A stretch of DNA of 64,000 nucleotides from Pseudomonas subflava (GTDB taxonomy: Bacteria > Pseudomonadota > Gammaproteobacteria > Pseudomonadales > Pseudomonadaceae), in NCBI RefSeq assembly GCF_023823685.1, contig NZ_JAMXBF010000003.1, positions 639,280-703,279 of the forward strand. Reading direction: 5' to 3'. The notes under the pieces are model-generated. The model worked only from the letters and a program-made list of their open reading frames with translations, had not been told where the DNA came from and ran no database searches. Position 1 is the first letter of the stretch. Each line of letters opens with the position of its first letter. Shown here piece after piece: positions 18,509 through 27,164 of the stretch. Made by a program: the position numbers and the translations under genes.

Positions 18509-20071
18509 TCAATCCAGCACCACTTCGAGGTCGAGGTGGCACAGCCTGCGGTGGATCTCTTCCTTGCGCTCGCGGATCGCGTGGTTCTGCGGCAGCAGCT
18601 CGTAGCAGTTGTGCAGCAGACGCAGCACTTCCAGGGCGAGATCGGGTTCCCACTCGCCGAGGCCGGAGGCCTGCAGCGTCTGGTCGAGGGATTCGAGTTG
18701 GGTCTTGGCCAGTTCGTGTTTCTTCGCCGCGCTGCACAGGCGCGCCAGGGCGAGCTGCCAGAAGAAGCGCGCGCGGCCGCCCTGGGCCTGTGCCATGCCC
18801 TGCTTGAGTTGCTGCACGGCGGGCTTCAGGCCGTCCTTGCGCAGGCGCGGCAGTGCGGCCTGCAGGGCGACTTCCCAGGCCGACAGCTCGCCGCCTTCGC
18901 CGACCTGCACCGCCGGCTCGGCGCTCGGCGCCTGCAGGTGCGGCATGACGTGGGCGCCGATCCAGGCGCGGGTCTCTGCGTCGGCGAAGGGCGCGCCGTC
19001 GTGGAAGCGCAGCTCCTCGAGGCCGGGCACGCGTTGCAGGAACAAGGCGAGCTGGATTTCCACCTCGCACATGGCCGGCTCGGCGTTCAGCTCTTGCAGG
19101 CATTCCCAGGCCAGGCGCTGGCCGTCCAGCCAGAAGGGCGCGCGGGCGATGCTGGCTTCCAGTTCCACCAGCAGGTCGGCGTACTGGCCGGCGGCGAAGC
19201 GTTCGGCGAAGCTGGCCAGCTTGTCCGCCGGCAGGCCGCGCAGGGTGGTGATCTGTTCGGCGTTGGCCTGCGGCAGGCCATCGATCGGCAGCCACAGCAA
19301 GGTGCGGGACAGGCGCAGGGCACGCAGGTCGCTGGCCTTCTGCTTCAGCCACCAGGCGCACAGCGGTCGGGCACCGTCCTGCAGGGCGCGCAGCGACTTG
19401 TGCGCGTCGCGCTCGTTGTCCAGCGGGGCGGTGGGATTGATCACCTGGGCGGCGGCCTGTTTGACTTGGGCCAGCGCCGCGCCGACTACACCGGGCTCGC
19501 TCTGGCCCTGGCTGGCGCGGGCGATCTGTTCGTCCAGGCGGCGGCACAGCGGCAGCAGCAGCGGCGCTTCCTCGCCCAGGTGCTGCGACAGGCAGGTTTC
19601 CAGGCCGCGTAGCAGCTCGGCCAACGTGCGGAACAGCGGCAACTGGCTGGCCACCGGAATGTCCTCGCCCAGGGCCTTCTCCAGGCGCGGGGTGAGCCAG
19701 GCCAGGGCGGCGGCGCGGGTACGGTCCTTGCGGGGGTGCAGCTCGCTCCAGCGTTCGTCGCACAGGTGGCGGAGCAGGCCGAGACCGGCCTGCAAGCCGG
19801 CAAGACCTTCGCGCTGGTACAGCGCCCAGGTCATCCAGCAGGCGGCGCGCAGGTCCTTGGAGTGGTGACGCAGCAGCGCCTCGCTCAGGTCGCGGATCTT
19901 CTGCCAGTCGATGGCTTCGGTCTGGTGCATCGCGGCGGCCTTTTCAAGCTCGCCTTCGAGGGCCTCGAATTCGCCGGAATAACGCATATCGGCACCGGCA
20001 AAGTCGCCCTCGTTAATGGGGGATTTTGCCAAATGCAGATAATGTTCGGCGAGTGGAGATAATGCAGTCAT
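18509..20071 (-). CDS. tssA: TssA, T6SS assembly cap/baseplate protein
   Basis: A 520-residue ImpA-domain protein. TssA forms oligomers that help assemble the baseplate and cap the growing sheath. The ImpA N-terminal domain covers about residues 1-130 (YLHLAKSPINEGDFAGADMR; later LRAACWMTWALYQREGLAGL). A long helical middle and a C-terminal helical domain follow; the end contains LPQNHAIRERKEEIHRRLC. It is the first gene of the operon, with an unusual regulatory region directly upstream. The ribosome site is weak. Confidence 0.95.
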   Translation of the reverse strand: MTALSPLAEHYLHLAKSPINEGDFAGADMRYSGEFEALEGELEKAAAMHQTEAIDWQKIRDLSEALLRHHSKDLRAACWMTWALYQREGLAGLQAGLGLLRHLCDERWSELHPRKDRTRAAALAWLTPRLEKALGEDIPVASQLPLFRTLAELLRGLETCLSQHLGEEAPLLLPLCRRLDEQIARASQGQSEPGVVGAALAQVKQAAAQVINPTAPLDNERDAHKSLRALQDGARPLCAWWLKQKASDLRALRLSRTLLWLPIDGLPQANAEQITTLRGLPADKLASFAERFAAGQYADLLVELEASIARAPFWLDGQRLAWECLQELNAEPAMCEVEIQLALFLQRVPGLEELRFHDGAPFADAETRAWIGAHVMPHLQAPSAEPAVQVGEGGELSAWEVALQAALPRLRKDGLKPAVQQLKQGMAQAQGGRARFFWQLALARLCSAAKKHELAKTQLESLDQTLQASGLGEWEPDLALEVLRLLHNCYELLPQNHAIRERKEEIHRRLCHLDLEVVLD

Positions 20072-20110
20072 TCCATTGACTCTATTGGGCGCTCAGCAAC
20101 TTAGGCGGGG

Positions 20111-20130
20111 CTTCTTATATATATAAGAAG
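20111..20130. promoter_or_regulatory. Perfect 20-bp palindrome upstream of tssA
   Basis: The sequence cttcttatatatataagaag is its own reverse complement over all 20 bases, with no loop. It starts 40 bases upstream of the tssA ATG. Its TATATA core could overlap a -10 element reading toward tssA. It could be a dimeric repressor site or part of a promoter; it lacks the loop and T-run of a terminator. Confidence 0.6.
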
Positions 20131-20151
20131 CAAGCGGTTGCTTGGCGGCGG

Positions 20152-20183
20152 TGTGCAACTTTCTGCGCAACTCTTTGCGCAAC
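20152..20183. repeat. Phased TGYGCAAC repeats upstream of tssA
   Basis: Three copies of TG(T/C)GCAAC start at 20152, 20164 and 20176, exactly 12 bases apart; the last two are identical. The stretch continues with aacttgcaca, a partial inverted copy. The array lies 22 bases beyond the 20-bp palindrome, on the upstream side of a tssA promoter. It looks like a multi-site operator for an activator or repressor. Confidence 0.55.
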
Positions 20184-20698
20184 AACTTGCACAAGATCCT
20201 TATGCGGTGGGCATCCTAGCCCCGCAATGAGAGGTGGGCAAGGTAAAAAGTGTGACGTGCGTTGCACGAAGAAAGATTGCTGCGCGTTATTGATCCTTCA
20301 TTGATACAGGTCATTTGGCGTCAATAATTAGTTGCCGATTTCAAATTGAATAAGGTGAGCAAGTTGTAACTTCGCTTGTAGGAAATGGCTTACTTTTAAA
20401 TTTGTTCCACTTCACAAATAAGTGCGCGCGGCGGCGCTTTTATGTGAACTGGGCCGGCAAAAAAATCTGTCCGAGAGATCAGAAAGTGACCACGTGTTCA
20501 CTCAGTTGGCGCGCAGCGGCCCGGCGCAGGTCGCGGTTCGATTTCAGGGTCAGGCGTTCGACCTTGGTCGAGTGCCGTGGCGGGAAACGCACCCGAGGCT
20601 GCTATGGTGTCTCGATGGCCTGCCGATGGTGCGGGCCGCTGCAGGACTCCATCCGCCCTGAGCGGATCAGATCACAGAACAATCACGGAGAAACCCGC

Positions 20699-21652
20699 AT
20701 GACTCTGACCCAGCGTCTCAGCCTGCTCCTTGCCGCCAGTGCCCTGGCGGTCAGCACCGCCGCTCTGGCGGCGCCCACCTTCATCAACGTGCTCACCGGC
20801 GGCACCAGTGGCGTGTACTACCCCATCGGGGTCGCCCTCTCGCAGCTCTATGGTTCCGGCATCGAAGGCTCGAAGACCTCGGTGCAGGCGACCAAAGCCT
20901 CGGTGGAAAACCTCAATCTGCTGCAGGCCGGCCGCGGCGAGTTGGCCTTCGCCCTCGGCGACTCGGTGTCGGACGCCTGGAACGGCGTGGAGGAGGCCGG
21001 CTTCAAGGCGCCGCTGAAGAAGCTGCGCGCCATCGCCGGCACCTACCCGAACTATATCCAGATCGTCGCCAGCGCCGAATCGGGCATCAAGACCCTGGCC
21101 GACCTCAAGGGCAAGCGCATCTCCGTCGGCGCGCCCAAGTCCGGTACCGAGCTGAACGCGCGGGCCATCTTCAAGGCCGCCGGGCTGACCTACGAGGACA
21201 TGGGCGAGGTGCAGTTCCTGCCCTACGCCGAGTCGGTCGAGCTGATCAAGAATCGCCAGCTCGACGCCACCCTGCAGTCGTCCGGCCTGGGCATGGCGGC
21301 GATCCGTGACCTGGCCTCGACCATGCCGATCAGCTTCGTCGCCATCCCCGGCGAAGTGGCGAGCAAGATCGGCAATGCGGCCTACCAGCCGGCCAGCATC
21401 CCCGCCAACACCTACGACGGACAGACCGAGGCGGTGCCGACCGTGGCCATCACCAATCTGCTGGTGAGCCACGAGAAGGTGTCCGACGAGGTGGCCTACC
21501 AGATGACCAAGCTGATGTTCGACAACCTCGGCAAGCTGGCGAACGCCCATTCCGCCGCCAAGGACATCAAGCTGGAGGGCGCCGCGAAGAACCTGCCCAT
21601 CCCGCTGCACCCCGGCGCGGAGCGCTACTACAAGGAAGTCGGCGCCCTCTGA
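20699..21652 (+). CDS. TAXI-family TRAP transporter substrate-binding protein
   Basis: A 317-residue periplasmic binding protein of the TAXI group. The start is the ATG at 20699, preceded by ACGGAG. The signal peptide is MTLTQRLSLLLAASALAVST followed by AALA and a cleavage site. The mature N-terminus has the family's FINVLTGGTSGVYYPIGVAL motif, then the conserved LLQAGRGELAFALGDS. It delivers an unidentified carboxylate substrate to the adjacent membrane permease; members of this family include glutamate/glutamine binders. Confidence 0.93.
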   Translation: MTLTQRLSLLLAASALAVSTAALAAPTFINVLTGGTSGVYYPIGVALSQLYGSGIEGSKTSVQATKASVENLNLLQAGRGELAFALGDSVSDAWNGVEEAGFKAPLKKLRAIAGTYPNYIQIVASAESGIKTLADLKGKRISVGAPKSGTELNARAIFKAAGLTYEDMGEVQFLPYAESVELIKNRQLDATLQSSGLGMAAIRDLASTMPISFVAIPGEVASKIGNAAYQPASIPANTYDGQTEAVPTVAITNLLVSHEKVSDEVAYQMTKLMFDNLGKLANAHSAAKDIKLEGAAKNLPIPLHPGAERYYKEVGAL

Positions 21653-21661
21653 GGGTGACCT

Positions 21662-21685
21662 GGCCGCGGGCGGAGGCCCGCGGCC
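21662..21685 (+). promoter_or_regulatory. GC hairpin between binding-protein and permease genes
   Basis: Ten-base perfect stem (ggccgcgggc / gcccgcggcc) with a four-base loop (ggag), 9 bases after the TAXI stop. No run of T follows, so it is more likely a 3'-end-protecting or attenuating structure that lets the binding-protein message outlast the permease message. Confidence 0.55.
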
Positions 21686-21749
21686 GCTGTTCGATCCGAC
21701 CGTGGCCGAGTCGCCTGCGACCTTCGGCCTTTGCCGTTAGGAGACATTC

Positions 21750-23774
21750 GTGAGCGATCATCCAGACGGGCTGCTGGCGAGCCCGCGCGACTGGCCCAGA
21801 ACCCTGTTCGTCGTGGCCCTGCTGTTCACCGCTTTCCAGATCGTCACTGCCGCCTTCCACCCGGTCTCGACCCAGGTGCTGCGGGCGGTCCACGCCGGCT
21901 TTCTGCTGCTGGTGATCTTCCTCAGCTACCCCGGCTTCGGCAGCGGCAGGCCGTTTCAGCCGCTGGCCTGGTTGCTGGGCCTGGCGGGCATGGCGACGGC
22001 GATCTACCAGTGGGTGTTCGAGGCGGACCTGATCCAGCGCTCCGGCGACCTGACGTCTGCCGACATGCTGATGGGCCTGTTGCTGATCGTCCTGGTGTTC
22101 GAGGCGGCGCGCCGGGTGATGGGCATCGCCTTGCCGATCATCTGCGGGCTGTTCCTGCTGTACGGCCTGTTCGGTGAATACCTGCCGGGGGATCTGGCGC
22201 ACCGCGGCTATGGCTTCGATCAGGTGGTCAACCAGCTGTCGTTCGGCACCGAGGGGCTGTACGGCACGCCGACCTACGTGTCGGCCACCTACATCTTCCT
22301 GTTCATCCTGTTCGGCGCGTTTCTCGAGCAGGCGGGGATGATCAAGTTGTTCACCGACTTCGCCATGGGCTTCTTCGGCCACAAGCTGGGCGGCCCGGCC
22401 AAGGTATCGGTGGTGTCCTCGGCGCTGATGGGCACCATCACCGGCTCGGGTGTGGCCAATGTGGTCACCACCGGCCAGTTCACCATCCCGCTGATGAAGC
22501 GCTTCGGCTACAAGCCGGCCTTCGCCGGCGGCGTCGAGGCCACGGCCAGCATGGGCAGCCAGATCATGCCGCCGGTGATGGGCGCGGTGGCCTTCATCAT
22601 GGCCGAGACGATCAACGTGCCCTTCGTCGAGATCGCCAAGGCGGCGCTGCTGCCGGCGTTGCTGTACTTCGGCTCGGTGTTCTGGATGGTCCACCTGGAA
22701 GCCAAGCGCGCCCGCCTCGTGGGCCTGCCCAAGGAGCAGTGTCCGAACCCATGGAAGACCCTGCGCGAGCGCTGGTATCTGCTGATTCCGCTGGGCGTGC
22801 TCATCTGGTTGCTGTTCTCGGGACGCACGCCGCTGTTCTCCGGCATGGTCGGCCTGGCCCTGACCGCCATCGTCATTCTCGGATCGGCGATCATCCTGCG
22901 GGTCAGCGGCACGGCGCTGCGAGTGGTGTTCTGGGTCGTGCTCGGCGTGCTGTGCGCGGGCTTCTTCAGCCTCGGCATCGGCGTGGTGTTCGGCGTGATC
23001 GGCCTGCTGGTGCTGGCCTGCCTCTTCGTCCGCGGCGGCCGCGACACGCTGCGCATCTGCGTGGACGCGATGGCCGAGGGCGCGCGCCACGCGGTGCCGG
23101 TGGGCATCGCCTGCGTGCTGGTCGGCGTGATCATCGGCATCGTCTCGCTGACCGGCGTGGCCAGCACCTTTGCCGGCTACATCCTGGCCATCGGCAAGGA
23201 CAACCTGTTCCTCTCGCTGGTGCTGACGATGTTCACCTGCCTGGTGCTGGGCATGGGCATCCCGAGCATCCCCAACTACATCATCACCAGCTCGATCGCC
23301 GCGCCGGCGCTGCTGGAGCTGGGCGTGCCGCTGATCGTCTCGCACATGTTCGTCTTCTACTTCGGCATCATGTCCGACCTCACGCCGCCGGTGGCGCTGG
23401 CCTGCTTCGCGGCCGCGCCGATTGCCCGCGAGACGGGATTGAACATCAGCTTCTGGGCCGTCCGCATCGCCGTGGCTGGTTTCATCGTGCCGTACATGGC
23501 GGTCTACAACCCGGCGCTGATGCTGCAGGGCGACAATCTGTGGATGTCGCTGTACATGCTGGTCAAGGCGTCGGTGGCCATCGGCCTGTGGGGCATGGCG
23601 GTGATCGGCTATCTGAGCGGCCGGCTGGGCTGGTGGGAGCGGCTGCTGGCGTTCGCCGCGGGTGCCTCGCTGATCCTCGCGCTGCCTGTGACCGACGAAC
23701 TGGGCTTCGCCCTCGCCGTGCTGCTGGTTGGCCAGCACCTGTGGCGACACCGAGCCGCGGCGAGCCCGGCGTGA
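21750..23774 (+). CDS. Fused TRAP transporter permease (DctQM-type)
   Basis: A 674-residue polytopic membrane protein joining the small (DctQ, 4 helices) and large (DctM) permease domains, as is usual for TAXI-TRAP systems. Many transmembrane helices are visible. The DctM part contains GTITGSGVANVVTTGQFTIP, MGSQIMPPVMGAVAFIMAE and LGMGIPSIPNYIITS. The start is GTG at 21750, with a TAGGAG ribosome site 6-10 bases upstream. Its stop overlaps the next gene as GTGA. Confidence 0.94.
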   Translation: MSDHPDGLLASPRDWPRTLFVVALLFTAFQIVTAAFHPVSTQVLRAVHAGFLLLVIFLSYPGFGSGRPFQPLAWLLGLAGMATAIYQWVFEADLIQRSGDLTSADMLMGLLLIVLVFEAARRVMGIALPIICGLFLLYGLFGEYLPGDLAHRGYGFDQVVNQLSFGTEGLYGTPTYVSATYIFLFILFGAFLEQAGMIKLFTDFAMGFFGHKLGGPAKVSVVSSALMGTITGSGVANVVTTGQFTIPLMKRFGYKPAFAGGVEATASMGSQIMPPVMGAVAFIMAETINVPFVEIAKAALLPALLYFGSVFWMVHLEAKRARLVGLPKEQCPNPWKTLRERWYLLIPLGVLIWLLFSGRTPLFSGMVGLALTAIVILGSAIILRVSGTALRVVFWVVLGVLCAGFFSLGIGVVFGVIGLLVLACLFVRGGRDTLRICVDAMAEGARHAVPVGIACVLVGVIIGIVSLTGVASTFAGYILAIGKDNLFLSLVLTMFTCLVLGMGIPSIPNYIITSSIAAPALLELGVPLIVSHMFVFYFGIMSDLTPPVALACFAAAPIARETGLNISFWAVRIAVAGFIVPYMAVYNPALMLQGDNLWMSLYMLVKASVAIGLWGMAVIGYLSGRLGWWERLLAFAAGASLILALPVTDELGFALAVLLVGQHLWRHRAAASPA

Positions 23775-24160
23775 TCGGGCTCTGCCTTGGCCTGGCCGGC
23801 ACGGTCTGGGCGACGCTGCCGCTGGACTCCTTCACCCTGGCCTGGAACCACAGCGTGGAGAAGATCCGGTGGGAGGAGGACTACCGCGTCACCCGCCAAG
23901 GGCTGCTGCTCGGCGAGGCGCGGGTGCGTGGCAGCGGCGCGGGCATGGAGGTGCCCGACGGCGCCGAATGGCGCGACGGCAGCTGGCACTACCGACGCGC
24001 CCTGCCGCCGCTGCAGCCGCTGCGCCTGGGCCGCACGCCGGAAGCCGGGGACTACCAGCTGTGCGACGGTCAGGCCTGCCGGCCGATGAGCGACTGGCTG
24101 GGGCCGCCGCGGGTCGACCGTCCGCTGGTCGAGATATGGGGATGCGAGCTGCGAGGTTAG
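23771..24160 (+). CDS. DUF1850 protein of the TRAP operon
   Basis: A 129-residue protein starting at the GTG at 23771, which overlaps the permease stop by four bases. It has a short hydrophobic N-terminus and the DUF1850 signature (FTLAWNHSVEKIRWEEDYRV), and ends in PLVEIWGCELRG. DUF1850 genes are regular companions of TAXI-TRAP transporters. The role is unknown; an extracytoplasmic accessory function is likely. Confidence 0.85.
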   Translation: MIGLCLGLAGTVWATLPLDSFTLAWNHSVEKIRWEEDYRVTRQGLLLGEARVRGSGAGMEVPDGAEWRDGSWHYRRALPPLQPLRLGRTPEAGDYQLCDGQACRPMSDWLGPPRVDRPLVEIWGCELRG

Positions 24161-24469
24161 CGGTTCAGCCGTTGCGCCCGTTCCACGTGAAACCTGGCTT
24201 CGATGTCTGGCACCCAAGCAAGCGGATGCCGGTCGCTTTTCCTTCTGCTTCCCAGCCAAACCCCTCCTCTAAGGTGCCCGCACTACGACCGTGATGAGGC
24301 GCTAACGCCTCACTGCGGACTCATCTTCAGCACCCTTCCAGCGATATTCCCTCCGCATTCCTGCGGACTTCAGTAAGAAAGGCGATCCGGGACGCCGGAT
24401 ACAACCCATCTCGATTGGTTAGTGTTATGTTATAACAAAAAACAGAGACAACCCTGACGAGACCCGACC
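24161..24469. other. Intergenic region between the TRAP operon and dksA2
   Basis: A 309-base stretch without a gene. A 7-base-stem hairpin (tgaggcg-ctaa-cgcctca) at 24295-24312 may end TRAP transcription, although no T-run follows. The Zur-box-like site lies at the dksA2 end. Nothing else is recognised. Confidence 0.6.
24423..24437. promoter_or_regulatory. Zur-box-like operator upstream of dksA2
   Basis: TGTTATGTTATAACA matches the Zur core TGTTATANTATAACA with one mismatch and is a near-perfect 15-bp inverted repeat. It lies 33 bases ahead of the dksA2 start. It fits zinc-dependent repression of the downstream cluster, which is established for dksA2 and its neighbours in P. aeruginosa. Confidence 0.75.
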
Positions 24470-24895
24470 GTGCTCAGCGAATCCGAACTGCTCGCCATGC
24501 CTCCCGCCGCCTACATGAACGAGGCGCAGCAGGGGTTCTTCCGCCAGCATCTGCTCGACCAGCGCGACGACCTGCGGCGACGCATCGACGAGGAATTCGG
24601 CGAGCTGCGCCAGCAGGAGCCTGCCAGCGATCCCGCCGATGCCGGCAGCGCCGAGGAACAGCGCCAGTGGCAACTGCGCCTGCTGGAGCGGGAGAAGAAG
24701 CTGCTGGACAAGATCGACGAGGCCCTAGAGCGCCTGGCTCGTGGCGAGTACGGCTGGTGCAGCGAAACCGGCGAGCCGATCGGCCTGCGTCGGCTGCTGC
24801 TGCGGCCGACCGCCAGCCTGTGCATCGAGGCGAAGGAGCGTCAGGAACAACGCGAACGCCATATCCGTGATGTGCGAGGAAACCCCAATGGATAA
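24470..24895 (+). CDS. dksA2: DksA2, zinc-independent DksA paralogue
   Basis: A 141-residue RNA-polymerase secondary-channel protein of the DksA/TraR family, starting at the GTG at 24470 ([20 protein letters not shown]). It has a coiled-coil arm with an acidic tip (DPADAG) and a C-terminal globular domain. The four-cysteine zinc finger of DksA is replaced by CSET ... TASLC, leaving two Cys, which is the mark of DksA2. It substitutes for DksA in ppGpp-dependent control when zinc is scarce. It overlaps the next gene by 8 bases. Confidence 0.94.
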   Translation: MLSESELLAMPPAAYMNEAQQGFFRQHLLDQRDDLRRRIDEEFGELRQQEPASDPADAGSAEEQRQWQLRLLEREKKLLDKIDEALERLARGEYGWCSETGEPIGLRRLLLRPTASLCIEAKERQEQRERHIRDVRGNPNG

Positions 24896-26093
24896 CCGTC
24901 TACCCGTCACCGTGCTGTCCGGCTTTCTCGGCGCCGGCAAGAGCACCCTGCTCAACCACGTGCTGAAGAACCGCGAGGGCCTGCGCGTGGCGGTGATCGT
25001 CAACGACATGAGCGAGATCAACATCGACGGCGGCGAGGTGCAGCGCGATGTCAGCCTCAACCGCGCCGAAGAGAAGCTGGTGGAAATGAGCAACGGCTGC
25101 ATCTGCTGCACGCTGCGCGAGGACCTGCTGGAAGAGGTGTCGCGCCTGGCCCGCGACGGCCGTTTCGACTACCTGCTGATCGAGTCCACCGGCATCAGCG
25201 AACCGCTTCCGGTCGCCGAGACCTTCACCTTCCGCGACGAACAGGGCCAGAGCCTGGCCGACCTGGCGCGCCTCGACACGCTGGTCACGGTGGTCGACGG
25301 GGTCAACTTCCTGCGCGACTTCCATGCCGCCGAGAGCCTGGCCAGCCGCGGCGAGACACTCGGCGAGGAAGACGAGCGCTCGATCACCGACCTGCTGATC
25401 GACCAGGTCGAATTCGCCGACGTGATCCTGATCAGCAAGGCGGACCTGATTTCCAGCGCCGAGCGCGAGGAGCTGGTCGCCATCCTCCGCGGGCTGAACA
25501 CCGAGGCGCAGATCCAGCCGATGGTCATGGGCCAGGTGCCGCTGGGGCGGATTCTCGACACCGGGCGGTTCGACTTCGACCGCGCCGCCCAGGCGCCGGG
25601 CTGGCTCAAGGAGCTGCGCGGCGAGCACGTGCCCGAGACAGAGGAATACGGCATCGCCTCGACCGCCTACCTGGCGCGCCGGCCCTTCCACCCGCAGCGC
25701 TTCTTCGGCTTCCTCGACCGCGAGTGGAGCAACGGCCGGCTGCTGCGCTCGAAGGGCTACTTCTGGCTGGCGAGCCGCATACAGGAGGCGGGCAGCTGGT
25801 CCCAGGCCGGCGGCTTGATGCGACATGGCCTTGCGGGGCGCTGGTGGCGGTTCGTGCCGCGCAGCCAGTGGCCGACCGACGAAGACGGCCTGCGCAGCGT
25901 GATGGGCAAGTGGGATGCGGACGTCGGCGACTGCCGCCAGGAGCTGGTGTTCATCGGCCAGAACATCGACTTCGAGCGCCTGCGCCACGAGCTGGACGCC
26001 TGCCTGCTGACCGATGCCGAGATGGCCGGCGGGGCCGAGTCCTGGGCGCTGCTGCCGGACCCCTTCGGCAACTGGACCGAGGAGGCCGCCTGA
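24888..26093 (+). CDS. COG0523 (CobW/ZigA-type) GTPase, predicted zinc chaperone
   Basis: A 401-residue G3E GTPase. The start is [20 protein letters not shown] with Walker A GFLGAGKS. Further motifs are the metal-binding CICC ([13 protein letters not shown]), ESTGISEP and the SKADL specificity motif. The C-terminal CobW_C domain is His- and Trp-rich. COG0523 proteins in Zur regulons are thought to deliver zinc to selected enzymes when the metal is limiting. An AGGA site precedes the ATG. It lies between dksA2 and the DUF1826 gene with overlaps at both ends. Confidence 0.93.
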   Translation: MDNRLPVTVLSGFLGAGKSTLLNHVLKNREGLRVAVIVNDMSEINIDGGEVQRDVSLNRAEEKLVEMSNGCICCTLREDLLEEVSRLARDGRFDYLLIESTGISEPLPVAETFTFRDEQGQSLADLARLDTLVTVVDGVNFLRDFHAAESLASRGETLGEEDERSITDLLIDQVEFADVILISKADLISSAEREELVAILRGLNTEAQIQPMVMGQVPLGRILDTGRFDFDRAAQAPGWLKELRGEHVPETEEYGIASTAYLARRPFHPQRFFGFLDREWSNGRLLRSKGYFWLASRIQEAGSWSQAGGLMRHGLAGRWWRFVPRSQWPTDEDGLRSVMGKWDADVGDCRQELVFIGQNIDFERLRHELDACLLTDAEMAGGAESWALLPDPFGNWTEEAA

Positions 26094-26734
26094 TGCACGC
26101 CCTGCAGCTGCGTCCACCGCCGCGCCAGGTGCTCAGCGAATACCACGAGGCGCTGGCCGAGGCGCTGCGTGAGGGCGTGAACCTGGCCGTGTGGCAGCGC
26201 CGCCTGGCGCCGCAGGTGGAAGATTTCGCCCGTCTGCTGCTGGCCCAGCCGCAGGAGGTGGCCGAGTCGCTGCAGATCGAGGTCGACGCGGACGAGTCGC
26301 TGCGCATGCCGGCGCTGCTCGCCGGCGTCGCCGATCTGGAGGGGCATGCGGCCTTCGTCGCCGATGTCACCTGGCTGGTGGAGGCCTTCGCCTGCCTGCT
26401 CGGCGCCCGCCGGATCGGCCTGCGCCTGCGCAGCCTGAGCAAGCCGATGTGTCCGCGCTTTCACGTCGACCATGTGCCGTTGCGGCTGATCACCACCTAC
26501 GCCGGCGTGGCCAGCGAGTGGCTGGAGGAGGGCGCCATGGACAGGCGTCGCCTGGGCGACCCGCAGGCCGAGCCGTCGGACGAGGGGCGGATTCGGCAAT
26601 TGCGCGCCGGCGATGTGGCGCTGGCCAAGGGCGAGCGCTGGGAAGGCAACGAGGGCGCCGGGCTCATCCACCGTTCGCCGACGCCGGCATTGGCCGAGCG
26701 CCGGTTGCTGCTGACGCTGGACTGGCTGGCCTAG
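26093..26734 (+). CDS. DUF1826 protein of the zinc-starvation operon
   Basis: A 213-residue protein starting within TGATG of the GTPase stop. It matches the DUF1826 family; the conserved region is MCPRFHVDHVPLRLITTYAG, with a Cys and two His that could bind a metal, and later GLIHRSP. The enzymatic role is unknown. The His-x-Asp and downstream His recall 2-oxoglutarate-type oxygenases, but I would not assign that. Membership in the zinc-responsive operon rests on overlap with the COG0523 gene. Confidence 0.85.
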   Translation: MHALQLRPPPRQVLSEYHEALAEALREGVNLAVWQRRLAPQVEDFARLLLAQPQEVAESLQIEVDADESLRMPALLAGVADLEGHAAFVADVTWLVEAFACLLGARRIGLRLRSLSKPMCPRFHVDHVPLRLITTYAGVASEWLEEGAMDRRRLGDPQAEPSDEGRIRQLRAGDVALAKGERWEGNEGAGLIHRSPTPALAERRLLLTLDWLA

Positions 26735-26740
26735 GGCGGC

Positions 26741-27094
26741 TCAGCGATCCATCCACACGCCCTTGCTCTGCTGCTCGCAGGCGGGCTTGAGGTAGCGGGC
26801 GTCGCCGGCCACGCCGTAGTAGTGGATGTCCTGCTGGTAGGGCGTGCCCTGGACCTTGGCGTTGCGGCATTCGCCGAAGGCACCGGCCGGGCAGCTGTCG
26901 ACGAAACTGACCTCGACCTTCTGGCCCTTCAGTTGCGGTGCACAGAAGCCGCTGCGGAACAGGTTGGCGGGAATGCTGCGGTTCTGCTGGCAGAGCTTGA
27001 CCTCCACCTGGTTGCCTTGGCTGTGCACCACACAGGCCTCGGCCCAGGCCTGGCCGGCCAGGCCGAGCAGCAACAGGGCGACGATTGCGCGCAT
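26741..27094 (-). CDS. Secreted six-cysteine protein, function unknown
   Basis: A 117-residue protein whose start at 27094 has a GAGGAG site. The signal peptide is MRAIVALLLLGLAGQAWA. The mature protein of about 99 residues has six Cys, suggesting disulfides in the periplasm, and the basic/polar composition of a small binding protein. It is not recognised. It faces the DUF1826 gene with 6 bases between stops and lies inside the zinc-related cluster on the opposite strand. Confidence 0.75.
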   Translation of the reverse strand: MRAIVALLLLGLAGQAWAEACVVHSQGNQVEVKLCQQNRSIPANLFRSGFCAPQLKGQKVEVSFVDSCPAGAFGECRNAKVQGTPYQQDIHYYGVAGDARYLKPACEQQSKGVWMDR

Positions 27095-27164
27095 CGTCTC
27101 TCTCCTCGAACAAAGCGGCGACTTTAGCCTTTCCCGACGCCGCGTGAAACAGCACCATAAGCCC

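Larger units (their letters stand above)
20072..20698. other. Divergent intergenic region between tssA and the TRAP operon
   Basis: A 627-base stretch without a convincing gene. It is AT-richer in its first 340 bases than the flanking genes. It holds the palindrome and phased repeats described separately near the tssA end. The open frame that enters the TAXI gene from 20402 has no ribosome site and reads through arginine-rich, low-complexity sequence, so I treat it as non-coding. I searched for a sigma-54 -24/-12 pair on the tssA side and could not support one. Confidence 0.7.

Noticed and set aside
20130..20420. A possible sigma-54 promoter for tssA
   Set aside because: Several GC/GG pairs were inspected on the minus strand, but none had the GG-N10-GC spacing with adequate flanks.
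20402..20698. N-terminal extension of the TAXI binding protein
   Set aside because: The extension lacks a ribosome site and would bury the signal peptide, which begins cleanly at 20699 after ACGGAG.
24291..24313. A possible integron attC-like core near GCGCTAACGCC
   Set aside because: No matching second core or integrase; the structure is a simple seven-base hairpin.
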